Positions 39,694 to 49,595 of a stretch of DNA of 64,000 nucleotides are shown piece by piece; position 1 is the first letter of the stretch; each line of letters opens with the position of its first letter. Under the pieces are notes generated by a model. It was not told where the DNA came from, searched no databases, and worked only from the letters and a program-made list of their open reading frames with translations. The stretch lies in the NCBI GenBank assembly GCA_905221605.1, contig CAJNDS010002162.1:563103-627102 (forward strand). Direction: 5' to 3'. Source of the stretch: Symbiodinium natans. Taxonomy: Eukaryota > Sar > Dinophyceae > Suessiales > Symbiodiniaceae. The translations under genes and the position numbers were made by a program.

Positions 39694-40935
39694 GAGCCCC
39701 TCGCGGCCCGAGGCTGGAGCCATGGTGTACCCCACCGCTCGCCATGGCGCGCGTTTGTGGTAGCCTCGCCTTGGGCTGGCGACCGCTGCGGCGTAGGAAC
39801 CTCGACTGCAGTAGCAACTACCACGTCGGGACTGTTACTACCCGCGGGCACAGGGCTGTTTCCCGGAGAGTCCACATCAATCGCAGTTTCGGAGGCAGCC
39901 TTACCCGTACGAACAGGTAGGAGGTGAAGACCACAGTATGCCGGCCTTGTGTTCGAAAGCCGGGTCAGCGCGTTGAGCCGATCCCCGCTTGGGCGGCATC
40001 CTAATGCTGGTGTCCCCTAGCAAGCAGGTGAGGTACTGGGCGACCCCATCTCCTTCCCTCACCGGCTGGAAGGGGACACAATACACAGCATTGGGCAGGG
40101 GCTCCAGGACGAAGCCGCGCGTTTGCAGACTAACAATGGTGCCCGAATAGGAGTTGGAGGTGAAAGAGGGACTCCCCCATCCTTCTTGCTGAAGTGTGCG
40201 GTAAAAAACCTCCCGCTTATCTCCCCAGGTGGCCTTCAAAGCCCACGCTTGATGCAGGGGTGGTGTTCCAAAGAGGTCCAGCCCAACTTTGCGTTCCGCA
40301 GGCAGCACGATGCTGGCTACTGTCCGTTCTCGGAAGGCTTGCTTGTGTAATGCCGTTGCAATGCCAGGGCCATCCATGCTCCACAAGCTGGCTTGTGTGC
40401 GCACATATTCAGCGCAGTCAATTAGGCCCCCGGTTGCGCAGGCCGCCATTTGGAAGCATGCACCTATACCATCAGAGTAGTGCGGTGCCACGAAAACCAA
40501 AGCCCCAAGCCCTCTCGTGAAGGAGGAGGTGGCTCGGGCAAACCCTGCCTCGCTACTAAACAGGAATCCAGAAGCCCGACATGTCACAAAGACACATATC
40601 CCAAATGTGGGGCCAGTGGAGCAGGCCATGGTGATAGCGCCGAAGAAGCGTTTAAGGGACCCTATGCGATTCATGAGGAAGGTCCGAAACGTCACAAGGC
40701 GCCAAGTGTTGGGCGCGCCAGTCAGCGGGAAGTCTTCCGCGGTTTGGCAGGCTTCAAGTAGGCTCATATCGTCATCGCCCAGTGGGTCTGCGGGGAGACT
40801 CAACTGCAGCATAAACTTCATTTGGGTAACAATCCTGGCATATTGAGAGACCATCCCGATAGGGGAGTCAGGATAGACCTGGTGCCCAAAAGTGAGCACA
40901 ATGTCCGCCAGGACCATGCTGAGGTCGCCATCCAC
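39694..40935 (-). pseudogene. SF1 helicase C-terminal part, H copy B
   Basis: The 344-codon frame (40935-39901) matches residues about 65-400 of the copy A ORF, including SPIGMVSQYARIVTQMKFML and FARATSSFTRGLGALVFVAP. A frame change near 39930 leads into the Pro-rich region up to the element X edge at 39694. Upstream, a deletion of about 61 bp relative to copy A (near 40927) shifts it out of frame with the helicase ORF at 40818-42377. Confidence 0.65.
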
Positions 40936-42377
40936 CTGCCTGCAAGGCTATGCAGTGGCCGCCCGAGCAGGTGCTGCATCGTGGGACCTGGTGGCATACG
41001 TAGCCGAGGGACCCTGCCTATCAGCTCGAAGCGGCACGCCTCCGAGTACCGACATGCGTATAGAATGGCAATCTCAGGAGGGAGGCGCATGGATGAACAG
41101 AGCGAGAGGTTGACAGCCGGTCCGACAATGGCCTTCAGCCCGGCGGCCTGCATGACTGTCTCGGCTTGCTTCGGTTTGACGATGCTTATACAGAGAATCG
41201 ATTCCAGCATCGAGACCGCTGAGAACAATACCTCAGACGCTCCAGAGGAACGGCGGGGCTTGCTCCAAGAGGGCATCTCGCCTTGTCCCTTTTTCCACGG
41301 GCCGGAACTTTGGGCCGTTTGCCGCAAAAGGGCCGCAGGCAAGGTGGCTGGCGTGTGGAGGTCGGCAGGGACCGCATTGAGGCCACAAATCTTTTGCTCC
41401 AACAACTCCGTGACGAAGTGGTAATTGGGTCGCGATCCTCCAGCGGGCTGTCTGTGGTCGCCAATCATGACATCAAGTGCATGCTTGATGTGCGCCAGAA
41501 TGGTGTTGGAACCAGGCGTGCCCAATTGCTGGGCTTCATCTCGGAGGAGCAACTCAACATCCTTTAGACGGTTAATGAGCTGCGAGTAGGGAAAGCTAAG
41601 CCTTGCCACAATCGTACCATGTGTCGTGGCTACAAGTAGCCCCCGGTACAAATCGTGCACATCAAAAGGGAGCTTATGTGTGTCCTTCTCCTTGTTACCC
41701 GGTATGCGAACGATGCGGCTGCGAACAAATTCATTGCTAGCAGTCGTGAGCCTATCAACCGCTTCGACATAGGCCCGAACCGATTCATTGCCATGAGCGG
41801 TGTACAGGGTGAGCCGGCTCGTCAGGCACGCAAGGAGTACTCCTAGAAACGCGCAGGATCGTGTCTTCCCGCTGCCGGGCGCACCCGTTATGAATACAGA
41901 AGTACGATTAGCGGCCAGGCCGTACGAGCACGCTCCCAGCAGCGCTGCCAGGTGTCCGTCCGCCCCCCAAAAGGTATCACAGAGGCACGTAAGGAAGGCG
42001 GGACCAACCGCGAGCGCAAAGATGCTGGCTCGAGTCCTCGGATCGTGCTCGTTGCTCAACGAGTCATGGGACAGGCGTAGACACTCCGCATGCCACAGCG
42101 CAGGAGTCCGGGCGTCCTCTTGGCCGGGCAGCGGAGAGTCAGGCAGCGTAGCTAACACGCCACTCAGCAGCGTCGGCGTCCATTCTTTGCGATAGGATTG
42201 GAAACCCCCGGACCCGCAGTAAGCGATGCCTGCGCAGCTTGCGTTTCGTGCTTGCCTCTGAAGACTTGGCAGACCTCCGGGTGAATGAGCTGTGCCCATG
42301 TGTCGTGCCAGTTCCCTCTCACCACTAGCCCGATAAGGAGGACAAGCACTAAATCTGTGAGAAAGCCCGGCAACCAC
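40818..42377 (-). CDS. SF1 helicase N-terminal (ATPase) half, H copy B
   Basis: 519 codons. Walker A is GAPGSGKT at residues 165-172, Walker B is LLLRDEAQQ with D280-E281-A282-Q283 (motif II of Upf1-like helicases) and motif III is IGDHRQPAGG (306-310). LSLCSSMRLPPEI (about 424-436) resembles motif IV. The last 60 residues after RWMA are out of frame because of the deletion near 40927, so the native protein continues into the 39901-40935 frame. The predicted activity is ATP-dependent nucleic-acid unwinding. The start is a GTG within coding sequence that overlaps the 188-codon ORF; the real protein probably enters from upstream by another frame. Confidence 0.75.
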   Translation of the reverse strand: MVAGLSHRFSACPPYRASGERELARHMGTAHSPGGLPSLQRQARNASCAGIAYCGSGGFQSYRKEWTPTLLSGVLATLPDSPLPGQEDARTPALWHAECLRLSHDSLSNEHDPRTRASIFALAVGPAFLTCLCDTFWGADGHLAALLGACSYGLAANRTSVFITGAPGSGKTRSCAFLGVLLACLTSRLTLYTAHGNESVRAYVEAVDRLTTASNEFVRSRIVRIPGNKEKDTHKLPFDVHDLYRGLLVATTHGTIVARLSFPYSQLINRLKDVELLLRDEAQQLGTPGSNTILAHIKHALDVMIGDHRQPAGGSRPNYHFVTELLEQKICGLNAVPADLHTPATLPAALLRQTAQSSGPWKKGQGEMPSWSKPRRSSGASEVLFSAVSMLESILCISIVKPKQAETVMQAAGLKAIVGPAVNLSLCSSMRLPPEIAILYACRYSEACRFELIGRVPRLRMPPGPTMQHLLGRPLHSLAGRWMATSAWSWRTLCSLLGTRSILTPLSGWSLNMPGLLPK

Positions 42378-42730
42378 TGTGGCTGCCGGATGGCATCAAG
42401 AGGCGAGTCTTCTAGCGGAACGCCCAATGCAACATGCTGCCTTTCCCTAGGCATGTGTAACAGAGCATCCCAAAGCGGGGTAGAGGCTCCTCCGGGCAGA
42501 ACCTCAAGCTGGCTGACTCTCGGCAGTGAGGGTCGTTGCGCGAATTGGTTGTGCTGTTCATCAGTCAAGAGCAGGGCAATGGTTATATTGACTGGCTGCA
42601 TGGCCTTACTTTCTCCAGGGCCGGTGAAAAGCTTCTTCGGGGCAAGGAGCTCTATAAACATGCCTGGGTAGGCCACATCCCCCTTGTCTTCTCTCAAGGT
42701 AACCAGCAAAGCAGTGCCCTTGGCCGGCAC
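42250..42730 (-). pseudogene. H copy B linker segment between hydrolase-like and helicase regions
   Basis: The 188-codon frame (42730-42164) is protein-like over most of its length: NITIALLLTDEQHNQFAQRP, LLHMPRERQHVALGVPLED and a hydrophobic segment FLTDLVLVLLIGLVVRGNW that could be one membrane helix. It overlaps the end of the 1124-codon ORF by 37 bp and the start of the helicase ORF by about 210 bp, in different frames. Small indels between parts of one long gene are the simplest explanation. Function unknown. Confidence 0.45.
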
Positions 42731-45700
42731 TTTACCAGCGACAGCAAACCACTTTTAGCCCAGTCAGGGACATCCGCCAACTCCGGTGTAAGGAGCATGA
42801 CCGATGCCCTTGGGTAAACTCGATGGAGAAGGCAGATTGGCCATGTATGCGTGCCGGGCTTTATCGCCACAGGGGTGGCGGCCCGCTTGACCGCAGCTTG
42901 CTCTGGGTAGTGATACTGTTCCGAGGGCTCCTCCTCGATTTCTGCTTCCGAGGCCATGGCTAAAAACTGATAACCCAGCATGTCAACCAGGCGCTCTAAC
43001 GACAGGTGGGGGAGCCACATACCCAAAACTAGTTTCATCGTGGGACCAAGTTCATGATACGGGGGCGGCAAATCAGCCAGATGCGGCTTGGCATCCGTCA
43101 GGAGGACTTGGGTACAGTCAGCACGGAGACTTGCAATGCTCCGGTTCTCAGCGGAAGGTATCCGGAGAAAAGCCTCCATATCGGGGCGTCTGATTTGCCG
43201 TCCCAGCACGGAGTTGATGAAAGTTTTAGACTTATCCGAAAGCTGGACAGAGCCACACGCAACCCCCATCAAACCTGCTCGCACTGTGCGATCCATCCGG
43301 GGGTCGGCCAAGCCGCAAATCTTTTTAGTCAATTCCTTATGCACATAATCCCCCGGCGTGAGCTGGAATAGCTCTTCACTGTGGACAAAGTGACCATAAG
43401 AGTGTCCACCACTGCCAAGTGACTCAGGTCCAGTGAAGTAGTAGAGACGCGCTCCCGCGCCAATCGCTTGCGTCCTTGCTGCCTGGCTGGGCCGGAAGAT
43501 ACAAAGCTGGTCGCTCTCATGATGGACAAGACTAACAGCGTGCCGCAATTCCGAACCCAGGATATATTGCAGCATGGCCCGTGGCATGGCAACGCCGCCC
43601 AAACGTGCCTTGATGTGGACAAAATCGCCCTTGCAGTCAGGAAGCTTTTGGCGCTCATGCCAAGCGATAGCCACAGCAGCGCCCGTATACGACCCAGCAG
43701 AGAAACCCGTAACGCACAGTTTGCACTCGCCAGCTCTACCCGCGGCGAGGCCCACATGCAGAGCGGTCAGCGCAGCAGTATGTGGCATGTGCAAGTGAGC
43801 CAGGGCAGGGCACATTGTCAGGGAGGCTTCTACCGAGCTGATTCTAGCACGAACCGCCGCTGGCAGACCGCATCCTTCGACCTGAGGGTACAGAGCACGT
43901 GCCCATAGCTGGGCGGCTTGGGGCAGGAGCAACAATGCATGTGCGGCATTACCGCTGGTCGAAAGCAACAACGGGCGTTGTGTGTCCTCATATCGGACCT
44001 TTTTGCCCTGGTTGTCCCGGACTGTTTCCATTTCTAAGCCAGTGAGTGCATAGGAATTGGCTGTGTGAATGATGCTACCCGACACAGTGGGGGGCGTATT
44101 CTCGGCCTTCCCATTCATCCCGCTAATGAAGAGCGACCGACATTCCCCTGAGGGGGTTAGGTGAGGCTTTGGAGGCGGGTACTGGTAGGCAGGAAAGGCA
44201 AAGGCTGCCAGGGCTTGTTGCACACGCATGGCTAGTCCATCATCCCAGTATTGACTGAGGCCCAACGGCGTGACCTTTATGTCTGCGGCGAAGAGAGGCC
44301 ACGGCAGATCCGCCTGGGCCAGCCAAGCATGCGCAGCGGCAGCAAGAAGAGCAAGCGGCCCAGTTGGGGTATTGGGTCGACTGCGCCATTTCGGGGTGGC
44401 CCTGCAGGAAGATAGGGCATCTTTCTTCCAAAACATGAGGACCCCAGGGAAGAGCTGGAGCCGCACTGGTCCACTGCCCTTTTTCCCAACAGAGGCCCAC
44501 AGAGGGACGGTGTCCCCGTTGCCCCAGACCGACTCGGGTAGAGTAGGCAGCCGTACCACACTCCCCCACTGCGGCAAGATGTTTTTGCCTTTGGCACCAT
44601 ATCCATGCACAAAAGGAGGGGGTATAACCTCTGCGTATCGGTTCGCCATGAATAAGTCAGGACCAGGTAGGATTGCCAAACGGGAGTGCGAGCCGCCGTA
44701 ACCCATGAGCAAGGGAAGAAATCCCTGTTCATATGGGCCTTGTCCCCATGTTTTGACCCCTCTGACCTGCCTGACTGGGGAGGCGCCAAACTGGATGTCT
44801 GGCTCTGGCCGGCCAGCAGTAAGGTCGGCCGTTTTCCACGCAACCTCATGTATGTATCTTCCTAAAAGTGCCCACGCAAACACAAAGTCAGAGTGCTTGT
44901 GAGCAGTGGTTCCGGCAAGAGGGGTGTTGCGTAGACATTGCCGATAATGGATCTGGTCCAACGGCACCTGCTCATGCATACCAGGCAATGGAGTGGGCAC
45001 TTCACTGGGCATGATGACTAGCTGCAGGGCTCGGCTCAACGCAGTACCAATTGAGGTCACCGCACTAGCGACGTTGCCAGGGATGCAGAAGCGAGGGGGC
45101 CGGGGATGTTTGCCGTCCGGAGCATTCGGGTAGAAGAGGACCAATCCCCCATTTGCTTCGAGCTGGTCCTCGGACGCACAAACCATGCCAATTGAGTTTG
45201 GCGATCGGGCCCCACACGGTATGGACCCGTCCGGCGAGCAACTCCACGGCGAGGCTGGAAGCGAGCCACAGGGCTGTGTCTCGTCCGTCTCGACTTCCAT
45301 GCTGCCCAGTGACTCCGTCGAGAGGGTATTGGGCAGTAGATCGAGGACTGCAAACCTTCGCAGCTCTTCTGCTTCCCACCTGGCAGTGAACAAGGTGTCA
45401 TGGTCAAGCAACATCAAGACCACCCCTGGCGCAAGGACTCTGAGGACTGCCAGAATTTCGGGCCCCGCCCACGTAAAGTGCACAGAAGCTAGCCCCGCTT
45501 CCTTGGTGTTAACCAAGATGGGAAACCACCTCTCCTTAAACGGGCCTTCCCACTGCATGCGTGCTACTAAATGCCGGACAAAGTAGGGGAAGTGCGGAAT
45601 AGACAAGAAGCAGCGACTATCCGTGACTAAGAGCAGGACATGGGCTCCTGCGGACTCAGCAGCCCGGAGCTGTGGAAGTAGGCAGCCGAGTAATGCATTG

Positions 45701-46068
45701 TAGTCAATCTCTGGGTGGAGACCTTGCGGCTCAGGCGGTTCGCCGGAAATGGCTCCCGAGGCCAGTTTCAATGGCAGTACGCCGCTAGGGGTGGGCTCAG
45801 GGAAATTCTGATTGCTTTCTAGTGCCTGCGCGAGATCCCTCAGGCTTCTGAGGCCCCGGCGCATGGTCAGCACTGAGAGTGCGAAGCTGGCATATAGCCT
45901 GCATTGCGGTCGCCGCAAGGACCTGTGGACCTGGGTGGCCAGGGACCTGCCAAGGTGGCAGGTCGGCTGCAACTGGCGCGGGAGGTGGCCTCCATGTGGA
46001 ATTCGCGGCTCGATCCTACTGACCTTACTCACTGGGTATTCTCCAACACGTGGAGGAATCGGCGGCAT
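42694..46068 (-). CDS. Large protein with an alpha/beta-hydrolase-like region, H copy B
   Basis: 1124 codons. Residues about 770-900 contain CVTGFSAGSYTGAAVAIAWH, a GxSxG nucleophile elbow preceded by a strand, and later GGHSYGHFVH as a candidate catalytic His. A plausible acidic partner (HHESDQL) lies between. This pattern fits an alpha/beta-hydrolase (lipase/esterase-like) fold. The N-terminal part includes VVLMLLDHDTLF (a D-x-D-like motif after a hydrophobic strand) and AHVLLLVTDSRCFLSI; the rest is unassigned. Upstream frames (46029-46596) probably belong to the same gene. The association of a hydrolase-like enzyme with an SF1 helicase is unusual. Confidence in coding is good, and in the enzyme class moderate. 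Confidence 0.6.
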   Translation of the reverse strand: MPPIPPRVGEYPVSKVSRIEPRIPHGGHLPRQLQPTCHLGRSLATQVHRSLRRPQCRLYASFALSVLTMRRGLRSLRDLAQALESNQNFPEPTPSGVLPLKLASGAISGEPPEPQGLHPEIDYNALLGCLLPQLRAAESAGAHVLLLVTDSRCFLSIPHFPYFVRHLVARMQWEGPFKERWFPILVNTKEAGLASVHFTWAGPEILAVLRVLAPGVVLMLLDHDTLFTARWEAEELRRFAVLDLLPNTLSTESLGSMEVETDETQPCGSLPASPWSCSPDGSIPCGARSPNSIGMVCASEDQLEANGGLVLFYPNAPDGKHPRPPRFCIPGNVASAVTSIGTALSRALQLVIMPSEVPTPLPGMHEQVPLDQIHYRQCLRNTPLAGTTAHKHSDFVFAWALLGRYIHEVAWKTADLTAGRPEPDIQFGASPVRQVRGVKTWGQGPYEQGFLPLLMGYGGSHSRLAILPGPDLFMANRYAEVIPPPFVHGYGAKGKNILPQWGSVVRLPTLPESVWGNGDTVPLWASVGKKGSGPVRLQLFPGVLMFWKKDALSSCRATPKWRSRPNTPTGPLALLAAAAHAWLAQADLPWPLFAADIKVTPLGLSQYWDDGLAMRVQQALAAFAFPAYQYPPPKPHLTPSGECRSLFISGMNGKAENTPPTVSGSIIHTANSYALTGLEMETVRDNQGKKVRYEDTQRPLLLSTSGNAAHALLLLPQAAQLWARALYPQVEGCGLPAAVRARISSVEASLTMCPALAHLHMPHTAALTALHVGLAAGRAGECKLCVTGFSAGSYTGAAVAIAWHERQKLPDCKGDFVHIKARLGGVAMPRAMLQYILGSELRHAVSLVHHESDQLCIFRPSQAARTQAIGAGARLYYFTGPESLGSGGHSYGHFVHSEELFQLTPGDYVHKELTKKICGLADPRMDRTVRAGLMGVACGSVQLSDKSKTFINSVLGRQIRRPDMEAFLRIPSAENRSIASLRADCTQVLLTDAKPHLADLPPPYHELGPTMKLVLGMWLPHLSLERLVDMLGYQFLAMASEAEIEEEPSEQYHYPEQAAVKRAATPVAIKPGTHTWPICLLHRVYPRASVMLLTPELADVPDWAKSGLLSLVKCRPRALLCWLP

Positions 46069-46596
46069 GGGAGGGCGAGGACTATTATCCGGCCAGCAGA
46101 TCCTAGATGTAGGTGATGGAGTTTGCCAGGGCCCGGAAGACAGGGCTGTCTCCCTACCCGCTTCTTGTTCGGTGACAACACTCGCGCAAGGGAGAAGGTC
46201 GCGTCACCAAGCAAAGCACTGTGCGTGGACACCGCTCGCCCCATGAGGGCACTGCTATGCGGCATGATGCTGATGCCTCCATGCATGCAGGAGAAAACAG
46301 CGAACCGTGGGTTGCCGGGCGAAGCAGACGGCGTTGCTGTTTCTCAAAAAGCCAGAATGGTCAGACACAACAAGGGTTGTATTTCCGGCGGAAAGTATCG
46401 GCACCAAACCGGCAGCATCGAGTTCGTGAGGCAGGATGACGCCGGCTTGCATCTGCCTGGTCATTGCGACATCACTGGTCCCTAAAGTGGCAAGTGCAGT
46501 GAGTTGCCCTCTTCTAGCAACGTGGACTTGGAGCACTTGCGCTCCAACCCGGATCGCGTACGGTTGACAGGCATACGACTCCATGGCATCACTCAC
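46029..46596 (-). pseudogene. Upstream part of the H hydrolase-like gene, frame-broken
   Basis: The frame at 46596-46255 reads GAQVLQVHVARRGQLTALAT and VILPHELDAAGLVPILSAGN. Near 46280 the protein-like reading moves to another frame (LMGRAVSTHSALLGDATFSL, about 46240-46170) and then towards the ATG at 46068. Either indels or unrecognised introns separate these pieces. Confidence 0.4.
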
Positions 46597-46805
46597 CGAA
46601 CATGGCAGGCAAACTTATGTGACCACCCCACAGGCAGCGGAGAACCTCCAGACACCAAGATCCCTGGAAAGCCCTTGCAAAAACTAGAGAGGGACTTAGG
46701 AAAGGGAGGACCAAACAAAAAGCACAGCACACAGGAGAAAGAAGCAGAAAGGCGAGAAAAAACCAGTCAGAAGCGTTACAACCCTCTACACAATGGGTTC
46801 CTCGT
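46597..46805. other. Spacer with a polypyrimidine tract on the minus strand
   Basis: On the minus strand 46690-46770 is almost pure pyrimidine ('tttcttctttctcc' type), following CTACTAACTGA at 46806-46816. The combination resembles branch point plus polypyrimidine tract ahead of a splice acceptor, but dinoflagellate introns often lack canonical signals. No gene seen. Confidence 0.3.
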
Positions 46806-47308
46806 TCAGTTAGTAGCACCAGAATGCAGGCGTACCTCGGTTGTGGTCTGTTTGTGTGGCAACACGAGGGCACCCTGCCCCGACAACCACTCCGGGAGCT
46901 CGATATGGTCCGCCAGCAGGCAATCAGGATCGAGCAATGCAGGCCACACCACATGCTCCGGGTCCTTGCCGATAACCACCTGGCGGATTGTGAGGCCGGG
47001 GGTCCAGGGGTACTGCGTGCGTCCGTGGCCCTTGAAGGCGGCGAAGTGTGAGTCTTCGGAAAGGGCTTCTGTGACAGGAGGTACGCGATGATTGCCTCGC
47101 ACCGAGTAGCACATCCGAAGGTGGTGCTGAAAGGTCTCTACGTCCTTTCGTCCGCCACAGACTGAAATTCGTGTCTTCCCGCCCGTTGGGGCTGGCAGCA
47201 AGGAAGGCAGCCTAATGGGGCCCATGCAAATACAAGCCCGGAAGGTCGCATGGGCCTCGGAAATTGCAATCTGGTAGGTGATGGTTCCTCCAGAGCCAAG
47301 GCCCATGA
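46806..47308 (-). CDS. H copy B 5'-most ORF, unknown
   Basis: The ORF can be extended to 47624, but upstream of the Met at about 47306 it translates the shared repeat module, so that Met is preferred (about 166 codons). It reads ITYQIAISEAHATFRACICM and RISVCGGRKDVETFQHHLRM and ends LLADHIELPEWLSGQG...GATN. No known domain is seen. It has the same strand and order as the rest of H, so it may be the N-terminal exon or a separate small gene. Confidence 0.4.
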
Positions 47309-47640
47309 GATTTGTGGGCAAGGATGCGAGGGCTCGCATCACGTTGGGCGGCCAATAGGAGCGGTAGAATTGCCATTGTATGCACTGCCTTGGTCCAGGC
47401 AGCACCGTCAGGCAGCATCCAGGCAGGCGGTGAGCCTGCTTGTCCCCGCCACAGGCCATGCGCAGGCAATGACGGCCTTTTTGAAAGCCAGGTTGCTTCA
47501 CAGATGCTCGATGGCCCCTTGCCAAGGCAGTGGGTGCATATTCTCCACATAGAAATGTCCACAACCAGGGAGAAGAAGCACTGGTACGGCGAACACCGTG
47601 CGCCTCTACGCTGCACAATACCACTTTAATGACCTTACTC
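47309..47640. repeat. H module at the upstream end of copy B, with compensated palindrome
   Basis: The palindrome at 47323-47340 is GATGCGAGGGCTCGCATC, where the downstream modules have GATGTGAGGGCTCACATC. Both arms changed together. The block that follows ('ccaggttgcttcacagatgctcgatggcccc', then 'aatgtccacaaccagg') is the same as in the modules at 21180-21270 and 35890-35970. Confidence 0.65.
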
Positions 47641-47984
47641 TTAAACCAAACAGGGGCGTCTCAACACTAAGGGTGTCTCCCGTACCCCTTTGGCGCGTCT
47701 GCTCAAGGGGTTAAGCCACCAGGGAGCCATAGAAGGGGTGGGAGTCCGTTTCTAAAGGTTCTTTGCTTGGAACCCTACTTGCAGGTGCGGCCCCCTCTGG
47801 GACAGCCTGGAGGCGTAGGTGTGTGCTGGGCTTCTTAGCATTGCGCAGTTCCTTTGTGAGCCAAGAAGAAGCTTGGCTGTGCATTTCGCACTGTAAACAT
47901 TTTGCAAGTTGCATTGGCTCGAGTCTTTGTGTGTTGAGCGCTCGAAAGTTGCGTCAACTGAGCCCTCAGTTGTCCGCCAACTTT
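47641..47984. other. Boundary stretch between unit H and the LINE-like element
   Basis: Composition changes here from GC-rich to the AT-richer plus-strand element. The piece 'gcgtctcaacactaagggtgtctcc' (47656-47680) resembles the other end of H (near 19565). No gene seen. Confidence 0.4.
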
Positions 47985-48260
47985 CTCTAAGTATTCGAGA
48001 CTGAGAACGCCCGTTCTCTTCTCTTTGTTTCTCTTTCTTGCCTCCTGGTGAGACTGAGAACGCCCGTTCTCTTTCTCTAACGCTTCTCTTTTCTTGCAAC
48101 TTGCTGAGATTGAGAACGCCCGTTCTCTTTCTCTTACCTTTTACGTTGTGTTCCCTTTCCTTATCAAAGTTGGGAGCGCCCGTCTCCTTCCTTGTTAAGT
48201 TGTTGAGTGTGAACGCACGTTCTCTCTCTTGCAAACTTCCTAAGGGTGGGAGCCTCTTTA
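47985..48260 (+). repeat. Five diverged copies of the palindrome GAGAACGCCCGTTCTC in the leader
   Basis: Perfect 7-bp arms around CC occur at 48003-48018, 48056-48071 and 48112-48127. Diverged copies lie at 48172-48187 (GGGAGCGCCCGTCTCC) and 48209-48224 (GTGAACGCACGTTCTC). Spacing is 53, 56, 60 and 37 bp, within a repeat of 'gagactgagaacgcccgttctctttctc'. In the 48172 copy both arms changed in step (GGGAGCG/CGTCTCC, with one G-T pair), so a stem is still possible. It lies about 100-330 bp upstream of the first ATG, so it may act as internal promoter or RNA structure in the 5' UTR. Confidence 0.75.
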
Positions 48261-48336
48261 CTTTACTTGCACCTTTTGGCAAATTTGTCTTGCGCATTGT
48301 GCAGTACGGATAGCTTCGGCGTAAGGTATCTGCACC

Positions 48337-48953
48337 ATGTCGCAAGATCGAATTAGCAACATCGATGGAAGCGCATTTCAGTGTCTTGCCGACTTTATGT
48401 TGGGTCATCTCACTAGTATGATGCTCTCTTTGCCAGAACACCATCAACACATTTGCTGGAGTATCTTAGAGATGGATGTATCGTGTCTACACAAACTATG
48501 CAAGAATTGCGCCAAGTGCAGGGCTCAGAGCTCCAATCTATCTTACTCGTCAACCCTAGTAAGAATTTCCTTCATAATCTAAGGAAGGGTCTTACACAAC
48601 AGACGAGTATAACGATCGTGAGTAATTTGCACAGCTCACTTTCCATATCAGACATCCCATGTGTACTCTTCAGGAGTTATGATGAAGACTTCCTTCGTCA
48701 AATCCACAGCTTGACGGTTATTGGTGCCATTGAAGTGCAGGGCAAACGGGAACTTGTATACTTGGTCACTTACATTCCCAGCAGCTACCCTGTCCATCAC
48801 ACTTGCTACTACATTGCCATAACGCCTTCCATGAAGCAAGAAGCCGCCAATACTGAAGTCATCATCGCTGGCACTGTTGGAATATTTGACGAGGAAGTTA
48901 AACACCTCAGTCGAGACTTTGGATTAGCTCACATTAGGAAGCCGCATCCCTAA
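48337..48953 (+). pseudogene. Small first ORF of the LINE-like element, one frameshift
   Basis: From the ATG at 48337 the frame reads SNIDGSAFQCLADFMLGHL to about 48440. The protein-like reading then moves by one base to the frame ending at 48953 (HLLEYLRDGCIVSTQTMQEL, LTQQTSITIVSNLHSSLSIS, GAIEVQGKRELVYLVTYIPS). It totals about 205 residues. The family is unknown. ORFs of similar size follow the element at 62644-63265 and 63559-64000, so it may belong to a series of first ORFs of neighbouring copies. Confidence 0.45.
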
Positions 48954-49595
48954 CCTCTGTCTCTAGGAGTTAATCTGTTGAGTCGTGAAGGTAACAGCCA
49001 GGATGGGAGAATGAGGGTGAAAAGGGCCAAATAATAAGTCCTTTAAAGGGGCCCTTTTCATCTCCCTCATTCGTGCGGTTAACAGGTTCATGATGACACG
49101 GGTGAACAAGACACAGGATTTAATGGTTGATCTGGGGCTGAGTCTTAATGTCTTGAGTTACTAACCGGCTTAGAGACCAGTCCAACCGCAGCACCCATCA
49201 CACGTTCGCAGGCTCACTCCTTTCCAGTAGTATTTCCTTTACCTTTTGGACAGCCTCATTCATCCTGTAGTACTTCCCAGGCGGTAACCATAAGACCCTA
49301 GAATCTACCCCAGTTTCAGTACTAATGTTTCCATGGGCCGGTTAACCTTTACCTCTGGCTCTTGTTCACCCATCCATTGAGACCGCCTGTAGGAAGCTAA
49401 CCACTGTCCATCAGTACTAATATTAACCTCTTGTACGCCAGGAATCCACCGTTCATGCTACTTCGTGACAGTAATACCTTCATGACTTAGAAATCCACCC
49501 TTTATTCACCCATCTGTTACCTTATGATTGACCTGGGATTCAAGGACTCATTCACCCTTACCACCTTGACCTTGTGGAATAACCTTATGAGTGAA
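48954..49595 (+). other. Non-coding leader with one long hairpin
   Basis: A 20-bp imperfect stem lies at 49009-49072 (GAATGAGGGTGAAAAGGGCC against its complement, with a 3-nt bulge), closing the loop AAATAATAAGTCCTTTAAAG. The rest has repeated short phrases ('cagtactaat' at 49317 and 49413) but no ORF of interest. Confidence 0.6.

Larger units (their letters stand above)
33868..47640 (-). mobile_element. Large helicase unit H, copy B, interrupted by element X
   Basis: The left (3') end has the same T run plus roughly 300 bp as copy A. Modules at 34290-36110 parallel copy A and carry one extra block (34900-35390). Coding sequence resumes at 39694 after element X and runs rightwards to about 47306 through helicase and hydrolase-like regions, with several frame changes. 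Its right end carries the same hairpin and 'ggttgcttcacagatgctcgatggc' block as the modules (47306-47570). H units may thus be tandemly arranged, with the modules lying between successive genes. Confidence 0.5.

Noticed and set aside
47752-48450. 232-codon minus-strand ORF rich in RERERAF repeats
   Set aside because: It is the antisense translation of the repeated palindrome leader of the plus-strand LINE-like element.
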